From Sclerodactyla briareus (taxonomy: Eukaryota; Echinodermata; Holothuroidea; Dendrochirotida; Sclerodactylidae), in NCBI GenBank assembly GCA_026419785.1, contig JAODTK010002555.1:186001-250000 (forward strand): DNA of 64,000 bases, written 5' to 3'. This document shows, in pieces, positions 55,970 to 64,000 of the stretch. Position 1 is the first letter of the stretch; each line of letters starts with the position of its first letter. Made by a program: the position numbers and the translations under genes. The notes beneath the pieces are model-generated. The model ran no database searches. It saw nothing but the letters and a program-made list of their open reading frames with translations, and was not told the DNA's origin.

Positions 55970-56520
55970 AACCCCTATCCATGACTTCCGAACTCCATAT
56001 GCAAGTCCAAAACGTCTACTGAGACCAGGCTCTCACGAATTTTTTTGCATGACACCTAAAACGACTGCACAACTATTGATAAATGATTAGAGATTGCAAG
56101 TGCCGTCTCCTCTCGAACAGTGTCAAGAGACACAAGGCATGAGTGAACACCCAGAACCGCTAGGTTACGTCCCGTCCATTTTTGAGTAATAACTTCAACA
56201 TGCAACTTCAAGCCTTCACGTCTGCGTGGGAGAGGCTCGGAGCGCCTAAGCACCGCTGGCGGTGGATTGAGTTTAGTGCTGTTCTAATACAGGAACTCGG
56301 CCACTGTACCACCAAATGTTTTCTAGTGTTTGTGCCTCCGTACCAGAGGAACTCTGGTTCCGCTCCAGTGGTTTTTTGTATTACTGACCACCCAAGTGTG
56401 CCAGGATGTAGGGATCCACTGAGTCTGGGACAGTTGTTCCTTCCAGTATTTTTTGCTTTCTATTTGCTTACATATATCGATGTTTATTATGCTGATTATT
56501 GATCTTTCTTCTTTTCCTAC
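55970..56520. other. No recognised feature
   Basis: A 106-codon frame (56182-56502) has no motif. The pyrimidine-rich end (56507-56520) belongs to the acceptor of the next candidate exon. Confidence 0.35.
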
Positions 56521-56524
56521 CCAG

Positions 56525-56692
56525 TCTCGCCGCTTGGCTAAGCGACAATCGTTGGACCGCAGAGAATGCGGCCATGTGGACAGGATTGTCAGCCGAGGCT
56601 ACAGGAATCCCGCTGTGCATTATACAGGCGCTTGCGATTTCCTTCTTTTCCGTCATTTCTCCCGATGCCCTGTTGAGTCTGACCGCCATTTT
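56525..56692 (+). CDS. Candidate exon of an unidentified membrane protein
   Basis: The acceptor TCTTCTTTTCCTACCCAG ends at 56524 and the donor TTTT|GTGAGT starts at 56693, both close to consensus. The 168-base interval is open in two frames. The more protein-like one begins at the second base and reads 'LAAWLSDNRWTAENAAMWTG', then a hydrophobic stretch 'IPLCIIQALAISFFSVI' that would span a membrane. Its codons end mostly in C or G, unlike the AT-rich surroundings. The alternative frame is Arg/Cys-rich. I recognise no family and found no neighbouring exon that clearly joins. Confidence 0.35.
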
Positions 56693-56699
56693 GTGAGTC

Positions 56700-57910
56700 T
56701 AGTTTCTTTTCCTCCGTTACATTGCTGCTGTAGTTGTGTATGTAATGTGCTGGTCTGCACTGAGTGAGATATAAGCTATCATTCTTTTTCGCCTTATCGG
56801 TTCCATTTTCGGTGTCACAAACTTGCCTAATACCAGTAGAACCTCGGTCTCGGTAGGTTCTTTTCAGTAACAAAATAAATCTGTGCAGTCCTCGGAATGC
56901 CCTTGTATTTTATGTTACTCATCGTCATGGCCGCCTGCGTTTTACGACCATTATGCATCTGCAGGGTTTTGGCTGTCCATAGCTAGATTGAGGTAGTACA
57001 ATGGTTCTACCTCGCCATTCCACTACGCTTGGTATTACGAGAGATAGCACGAGCCGTTCGACGGTTCAGTGTGTGAGTAGAGTTTGACGAGGAAACATCG
57101 TCCGCTGCTCCTCCTGAACAAGCTCAGCCCTGTGGATTTATAATCACAGTGCTCGGTTTTGTTAGGCTTAAGTTGATTTAAATGCAGTGCGTGTAATCCT
57201 CCGGTACTCTTAGTTATGAATTGGAGACCACGGTAGGCTTACACGGCTCTTGCACTGTGGTTGGTAATCTAGTGCTTCGTGCATCCCTGCCAGAATACCC
57301 CCCCCTGGCTGGGTTTATTGTTGGTACGCTTAGGACACGCGATTTGAGGCAGTGAGGTTCATTGCCTCAGTTTTGCCTAGAGTGAATTGTTACTGGTGCC
57401 GTGCGCCATGGTATCTGTTGTAGACTCACTCAAGTGATGTGCTGAGCACTCCGTTAGGTCGTACGTTAATCTAACCTATTCCTACCAATCACACAGTAAT
57501 GCTATATTCACCTTGATATGTACTAGGGTGATTGCACAATTCTTGCCAATCACAGCGTGGACCGAAGTGAAAAACAAATGGGGTAGAATTGCTCCTATAA
57601 GTCTTTTCGAAGATATCAACTTTGTATTATACTCAAAAACCACTCATTTTGAGTAACTGCAAGCTTAAAAGAGTAGGCAGCGGAAATGTGACTATTATTT
57701 ATATTTGGCAGGTACATTCCATCGCATTTTACTTCATGAGGTTGTCCCATTATCGTCTCATGTATATCCTGTCAGAGAGTGAGGCAAATAAGTCTGAAGC
57801 AAAGAAGATTGCGGCAAAAGAGTCAGGCAAAGAAGATTGGGGCAAAATCTTCCACTTGATGATTTTTTTCCTTCAAATGGCCACCATCTGAATTGATTTT
57901 TTTTCAAATT
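56700..57910. other. No recognised feature
   Basis: T-rich sequence without matched repeats or exon-like intervals. Confidence 0.35.
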
Positions 57911-57914
57911 GTTC

Positions 57915-58030
57915 CTATGGGTACCAGGGAGCCAGGTAAGGTCATCTAGGGAAGCGTGGCCGTATTGATCGTGAATGAGCACCGTCGATAACTCGTTTTT
58001 CTTCTCGATGGTGCTCAGATGATTGGACCA
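57915..58030 (-). repeat. Shared retroelement tail, copy 3 (inverted)
   Basis: On the minus strand: 'atcatctgagcaccatcgagaagaa', 'gacggtgctcattcacgatca', 'ggccacgcttccctag'. This matches 14630-14735 and 62517-62620 in the core. The sequence on either side does not match those loci, so only the tail is present. Confidence 0.55.
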
Positions 58031-58034
58031 CTAT

Positions 58035-60680
58035 GCCATTTCTTCCACGTAGATGGCCGTCATCCCACCATAGCCACAACTACGTGCCCATTTAAACTTT
58101 AGTTCATTAGTAAATTCCTAATGATTCTGGTGTCTAATGACACTAATGACATTCTAAGAGGAGCATGTTAGCCACTCTAATTTTGAGATTTTCCAATATA
58201 TTGCAATTTTCGCGTGATGTGCAGTAGATCACTTCGAGGTATATATTGAATGCCAAGTTTAAAACATAAAGGTATTTTCTAGCAACATAGCTCACATGTT
58301 ACAAGTTCCCTCCCACGACTCCAAACCCCTTCCCCTTCTATTGAAGCGCAAGTGGTTATGGTAGTGTAACTATGACTCGAAGAGACAGGTGGAACCGACC
58401 GAACCCAACACTCAGGTTTGGACGATCTTAGCTTGTTGCTATGATGAGTTATATCAGATTAGTTTTGAGGTGTTCCGGGAATTTATGCCGTCACAGGAGG
58501 AAGGCTGATTGTATAGACTTCTACCGGCATTTGGCTGCCACTTTTGGTCCTCGATAACACGAAGACTACAGATATTCACATAGTTTATAATGAAATTTTA
58601 TTTCGTTGCTACACTACCGGGACCGAATAAGATAGCGCCGCGCTTCCGTCAATCAGTGCGCTTTTGCTTCTCGGACTGGACGGACGTGGTTTAAATTATT
58701 CTTCAATATCTGTGCCGAGGATCAATCGGCATTGAGATGAATTGTAACGCCAGATGATTGCTACTACGACACTACTGGAAGGCCTCAAGTACACGAGGGC
58801 AGTAGTCAACTTCGAACAGATTGGACATACCCAAATAAAAATCCTCAACAGGGTGGAGGAAATCTCAGCGCCCACGATTTTAGAGAAATAAACAAAACAC
58901 ACTGATGAGACTAGACGCAACAAAGGATATCCGATTGACGTCCAAAGCATAAGATCTAGTCTTCGTTTAAGCGTGGAATAGGTGAAACTAGTAAAACAGT
59001 GTTCATGACGGGGTGATACCCCCATACCGAAACGGAAAACCGGCGGACGGAACGCCCTTGTTCCATCAGTGACCAGATCGGAATCTATTACCGAGTGAAA
59101 ACGTAATTGCTTTTGAATTAGTTCATCTTTATAGGATCTTCATAAGATGTAATTCAGCGGAATTTGATTGTCACGCAAACTATCTATTCTCTGCAACATT
59201 GAGTGATGATAGAGGGCTGAATGGTTGCTAGAAATCTCAACTCGCCGTGGTTCTGGAAACCTCCCCAACGTGGAATAGGAGGCAGATTCCGTCATCAGTT
59301 GGCTGTGTTATGCATTGGTTAACAGTCTACCACTCCTGCAATCAGAAACAGTTGACGACTACGAGCTCTGAACCTCCTTCATACCGCACAATACTCATGG
59401 AGATATGTTGGCGCATTGGCATTGCTCTTATGTGTAAACTTCATGCAGGATAAAAGTGAAACAAGATCGGAAACAGGACGTGGAGTAAGACACATACAAC
59501 ATAATTCTATGAGACTGGCGAGCCTTCTTGTGGAACAGCGACAACTGACCAGGTAGCCCATATGCCTCCCATGAACATGATTTTATGATATTATCAGCAA
59601 CCGTCCTATAAACATGGGTGGAATGGCCCTGCAGCCAGGACGACGCATATGCGCGAGTATTCGTGCATGCCAGGCAAGTTGTTGAGGCGGGATGCAAAAA
59701 ACGTCATCGTCAGAGATATGACTCGAATGTTGTGGGTATTGTGAACAGTGCAATGCCTTCACTTCAGGAATCGACCTTCAGCCTCTCTGGATCGCATTTG
59801 GTCAATGTTGAAAGGTGAATTCCTGGATGACTTACTTCCTTCTACCACAAAGGAGGAGAGGATAAATGTCTTCCATACGTACATAATCGACTGCGATGTT
59901 GATTCAGCATTCTATGGAAAACTGTCAACAATCACACAGCAAGTATCCACCAACAGTACTCCACAGCGACTTGGAAATCCTAGAAGACTTCGTCGTCGTT
60001 TTTTGACAAGTCGAGTACTATAAATGGCAGTGATTGCACAAGACTAGACATTTTCGCTCGGGGGCAAAGATCAGAAGAAAGCGTCAACTCCAGCAAGCCC
60101 CGGTGTTTTTGTTGGAGGTGGCTGTACCCAAAAAAGATCTGACAACCCAGCTTTTCATCAGGTTTGCTTTCCATTTTGCCCGTCAATTTCATTGCATTTT
60201 CTGTTCTTTATGAGAATACTTTCTGTTCTTTTACATTGAAATATTTGCTTCACCTCTCTCAGTTTTTGATGTGTGTTTGGAATCTGTAGTAGTTTTCGTT
60301 CTAGTGCTTTCGCTTGTAGTTTTTCTTTGCATGTGCCGATCTTTCCCGATCTATTACCACTGTACAGGAGTTTCCATCCTAAGCTGTTCGTGAGTGTTTC
60401 AGTGCGTACTGTGTCTGTGGTTCAGAGTTCAGCAAAAGCTAGTCCAACCTTTATTTTCTGGTACTAAGCGCGATTCCGAGAGGCAGATTGCTACTGCAAG
60501 ATAATTCTCGTTCGTTTTACTTTCATGCCAGGGGGAAGCAGAAGTCAAGGACAGCATTAGTCTATTGTTAGTTCCTGATTCAGGTAATACAACAGCGATA
60601 GTCAGGAGATGGCTAGTTTTTCCAAATAACTATGTTTCGTTGGTATTCACTCAGGAGATCTCGTGGTTGGTTTGCCTCAT
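58035..60680. other. No confirmed gene; weak coding-like remnants
   Basis: 58696-59025 (minus) and 59250-60020 (plus) hold several short frames with protein-like wording, such as 'TTKEERINVFHTYI' at about 59838-59880 in two frames. They cannot be assigned. They lie upstream of a plus-strand LINE remnant, where ORF1 or an endonuclease could have been, but no endonuclease motif was seen. A T-rich stretch at 60240-60470 is also open. Confidence 0.3.
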
Positions 60681-60689
60681 AATAGTATC

Positions 60690-62145
60690 ATTAATATGGT
60701 ATGTTCGCCTGATGTAATAAAGGAGAAACTGCGGAGGCTCGAAAGTGGTAAAGTTTCTGGTCCAGACGGAGTTCACTCTCATTGAGATCTTTTGCCGACC
60801 GGTTGTCCTTTTCATATTTTCACTAAAACCTTGCAAGAAGGTCTTGTTCCGGATGATTGGAGGAGAGCAAAAACAATTCTCAAGAAAGGCAATCAGTCTC
60901 TTCCTTGCAATTACAGGCCAGTGAGTCTTACTAGTGTTGTCTGCAAGATCATACCATCGATTGTTTCAATGAGCATAGTCTAATTCGGGGTTCTCAGCAT
61001 GGTTTTAGGGAGAATCGTTCGTATTTGACTGATCTCTTAGAAGATGTTACTAGTGCAGTTACCAACGGGCCAAAAAAAAAAAACAAGGGGGGGGGGTTTT
61101 GTTTGATATAATTTTTCCTAGACTTGAAACTTTCAACAAGGTTCCTCATGAGCGTCTCTTGCTCAAACTGAGTAGTTTTGGCATTAAGGGGAATGTCCTC
61201 GAGTGAATTCGTCAGTGGCTTCTTAATAGGGAACAATGTGTTGTCATTAATGGGCGTTCGTCTCTTTGGCAATTGCCAAAAGGTCACTAGGATTGGTTCT
61301 TGGCCAGTTACTTTTTCTGGCATATATTGACGATCCTGATGATTCGGTGCATTCCAGAGTTAAAAAGTTGTATCGGGAGGCTGATTCGGACGAAGATGTT
61401 GCAATTGTTCAAGGGGCTCTTAATATAATCTCCGAATGGTCTTCTGATTGGCAAATGTTTTTCAATGCCGATAATACAAAGTTATACTTGTTGCTTCCTT
61501 CAAGTTGAATGGCCAAATTATTCATCAGGTGAATTCAGAAAGCTTCTAAGCTTCTAGCTTCTCGAGGTTACTTTTTAGTCTTCTTTGAACCCTCTAAGCA
61601 GTGTGCTGAAGCTGCGTGCGAGAAAGGTAATTGTATTCCTTCTTGGCTTGAATTAGAAGTCCCTTCAGTTTCCTTGATAAAGATATTGTTGTCAGGCTGC
61701 TTAGCACCTGGTGGAGACCTCAACTGGATTCATGATTCTTACTTCTTCGAAAGATGAGTCAGTAATTGGAACGTTCCCAAAGGGGTGCCTAACTAAACTC
61801 TGGATTAATGCCCCGTCCTTTAGTGGATTCACCCACGAGGAACGATTAATAAGGCGTCTCGGTCTAACTTCGATGAAGCTGAGACGCTACGATTTGATTT
61901 GATTCATGTTTTCAGAATTGTTAATGGATCCCTTCGTTTCACTTTTCATTTGAGTTTTCTAATGCTAGCACCAATAGGGTTATTGGCTCAAACTTCGTGG
62001 CAAAAGCTGTAGACTGGACATTCATAAATATTACTTCTCACAGAGGGTATTTATGAGGGAATAGCCTTCTGAAGATGGTTGTTCTGTCTAAGAGTGTAAA
62101 TGCGTTAAAGAACAGTCTTGATTCATTTTTCAAGAACTTTGGGCG
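60690..62145 (+). pseudogene. Broken reverse transcriptase of a non-LTR retrotransposon
   Basis: In order along the strand: GPDGVH (60759-60776), VPDDWRRA (60846-60869), NYRPVSLTSVVCKI (60909-60950), HGFRENRSYLTDLLED (60998-61045) and FLDL. The last is in another frame from the next block, FNKVPHERLLLKL (61130-61170). Then come 'LVLGQLLFLAYIDD' (61291-61335), 'LYREADSDEDVAIVQGAL' to 'FFNAD' (61368-61480), 'LTSMKLRRYDLI' (61864-61902) and 'KSVNALKNSLDSFFKNFG' (about 62090-62140). This is the full finger-palm-thumb-C-terminal order of a CR1/L2/Jockey-like LINE. Stops after GPDGVHSH and several frameshifts break it, and an A12-C-AA-G10 run interrupts it at 61072-61096. The xADD box that should precede LYREA is absent (junction 61367/61368). 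The copy is inactive. Clade assignment is by motif style only. Confidence 0.88.
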
Positions 62146-62244
62146 AATTCTTTAGGCATCTGGGTATTCTCGCTTTTGGGATGTTGTGGCTCACGGGTCT
62201 TTTATGCGGATTTTGTCCTTCCTGACCCTTTTTGACTAACTAAA

Positions 62245-62710
62245 CTGAACTACTTGCAGCTGTTATGGGCGAGTCCTTGGTCTTGGATTCCTGGTTCTGC
62301 TGTCGGGCAGTGGAAACTTCTGGGGATTGTTTTGGGGAACTCGCAATATGTTTCGTCAGTCGATCCTAAGCAGTTACGTCGGACACAAATCACCCGCTCC
62401 TCCAGGTTCCAAGAAGCTGGTTATATCCCGATTCACCCTCTCGTCCATCAAATGGGGACGTAACATAACCTTCCCGTGAGCTGGATGGGTCTTGTTCCAC
62501 ACCTACATCGATATCATCTGAGCACTTGTCGGGACAAGAAGGAAAGTTGTTGCGGTTGCTCATCCACGATCACACGACCAGTGTTTAATGATGTGCCTAA
62601 TGTGGCTTCCTGAAACCGAACCCTAGCTAGAGCTGCCCTTCTTAAGCTTGTCAAACGTGCATCCCACCAATCAAATTTCGTGTGGGACCAGTCATTGCTT
62701 CGTCAACCAG
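62245..62710 (+). mobile_element. Retroelement-like segment with shared 3' tail (copy 2)
   Basis: Follows the reverse transcriptase remnant by about 100 bases. 62440-62620 shares 'tcgtccatcaaatggggacgt', ATCTGAGCACTTGTCG, 'agaaggaaagttgttgc', 'gctcatccacgatca' and 'tggcttcctgaa' with 14545-14740. A 69-codon frame (62254-62463) ends inside the shared part, at the GGGGACGTAA stop, as though the tail begins with the end of a coding region. Confidence 0.5.
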
Positions 62711-62714
62711 AATC

Positions 62715-64000
62715 GTGCCCGAGTCCTGCCGGCCGATGAGATAAACTAAGAACAATAACCAGTAGAAGCTCTGGTGGACCAATCCGTCTCCTAGAGCCTC
62801 AGCCGAGGTCATGTACGCAACACCTTACTAAAAATGTCACGATCGTTGTCTTACTGTGTGTGTCTTTTTTGTCAACCGAACGGTAGGCCAAATTACTGAC
62901 CCCTAGCTATGCCACGGCCATGTTATTGATTATGAATGTAATGCCAAATACAATTGACTTGATTTACACAGTAAGTTTTCTTGCCAGGTTGGTTATTCCC
63001 CCCATCCGGGCCCCTGCTCGATATTTTGACCGAATCGCCGCCCACTGGCCTCTATAACATGGACGCAGTAACTATGACGATTAACGAATTTTGGAGACGT
63101 ATCCGATGTATTCATGAACCAACTTCGGAATGCAGAACAGCACCCCAGGTTCCTTCGAGACCCAATGCCAGTTAAGGCACACCATCAGAGCGTTTCCTGA
63201 TTGGCTGTTCGTATGATATGAATTGAATGTGCTCACTGTTAGGGTTGGGCGTTAATCTGGGGATTAGAGGAAGCGCTATCCAATAGGGAAAGTTCTCGTT
63301 CATACTTATCGGCACTTTTAACGTCTTTTGAGCTGTATGACAACTTCACACATCCTGATCTGATGGTTGACTCCGACGGTTCTCGAGTGCCAATTTGTGA
63401 ACAAATATTCAAAATTGGGGGAAACGTTTGCGAGAACATTCTCTGGAGCGTGATAACGACCTTTAGATGATACCAAAAACAGAATAGGTGAAATTAGTTC
63501 AATGTTCGGAGTTCCGGACAACGAATCGAAGCTGTTGTGAGTTTGAATCCCATGGACCGGTTGATCTTCCAGTGTGCTTTCGTGAAGGTACTTGCACAAG
63601 GTACAAACATGCGTGGCTTTGCGCAACCATTGCTTGTTCATAATAGTTATTGGTAAAAGTACAACTAGTGCATACAATTTTTTCAACTTCTTCGAAGAAT
63701 TATCGAAAACGTTACGTTCCATATGGTCGGTGTTATATCTCCTGAGCGATATAACCCTTTAAACCTTACAGCTTAATTGGTTTACTAAACACACACTCGT
63801 CTACTTTTATAGATGGATTCAGGTACAATTTATTCGGTTTATGGTTAATACGTGAGATACCTACATTGCTCGACAGAATGCGCCATGTATACTAGCCCTG
63901 AACTGCTGTATACAACTAGTGGTATATTCTGTCACAGCATTTCACCCAGACCTGCGTTGTTGCTCTCTTGTATAGTGATAACATACATATCCAAGACTAG
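62715..64000. other. No recognised feature
   Basis: Frames of up to 134 codons (63318-63722, minus) show no recognised motif. The sequence is cut by the window end. Confidence 0.35.

Overview
This window looks like non-coding, repeat-rich DNA from a metazoan nuclear genome, most likely a marine deuterostome and probably an echinoderm. The evidence is the absence of any long open reading frame in 64 kb, decayed non-LTR retrotransposon reverse transcriptases, tRNA-derived SINEs with clear B boxes, many microsatellites, frequent AGGCCT-containing short palindromes, and dispersed repeats rich in the AGGTCA hexamer. The taxon is an inference from repeat style; no orthologous gene supports it. No complete protein-coding gene, rRNA, functional tRNA, CRISPR array or operon was found.

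Layout. 1-0.86 kb holds a short inverted-repeat element. 1.2-4.6 kb has diverged tandem copies of a roughly 330 bp repeat. 6.06-6.80 kb and 16.95-17.73 kb are two copies of one element with GC-rich inverted ends. 6.8-7.56, 9.3-10.66 and 32.97-34.44 kb are three arrays of a roughly 145 bp unit ordered in a three-unit (a-b-c) cycle and bordered by a shared module rich in TTGACCTTGACC and GATA repeats. 12.33-13.04 kb carries a broken reverse transcriptase on the minus strand. 14.2-14.77 kb is a retroelement-like tail, followed directly by a 1.07 kb fold-back made of about 26 bp tandem units (14.80-15.87 kb). 19.5-20.5 kb has one copy of a hairpin-headed repeat and a SINE.

The middle (25.9-34.9 kb) is a mosaic: AGGTCA repeats, two near-identical palindromes around a CG-rich body (27.9-28.9 kb), two more copies of the hairpin-headed repeat, and a second copy of the CG-rich body (31.9-32.8 kb) interrupted by a 355 bp element with a 7 bp target duplication. 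From 35 to 57 kb repeats are sparser, and several short stretches look like exons (open frame between AG and GT sites). None could be assigned to a family and they may not belong together. Further repeats lie at 42.5, 43.65, 48.4, 49.8-52.5, 53.9, 54.6, 55.2 and 55.7 kb.

The right end (60.69-62.15 kb) carries a second reverse transcriptase remnant, on the plus strand and with recognisable motifs but no xADD catalytic box, followed by the same kind of tail seen at 14.6 kb. Nothing here forms a pathway; the parts are related by descent as mobile elements. Frequent one-base differences between copies and long G/C homopolymers suggest either old, decayed copies or uncorrected assembly errors, so reading frames should be treated cautiously.
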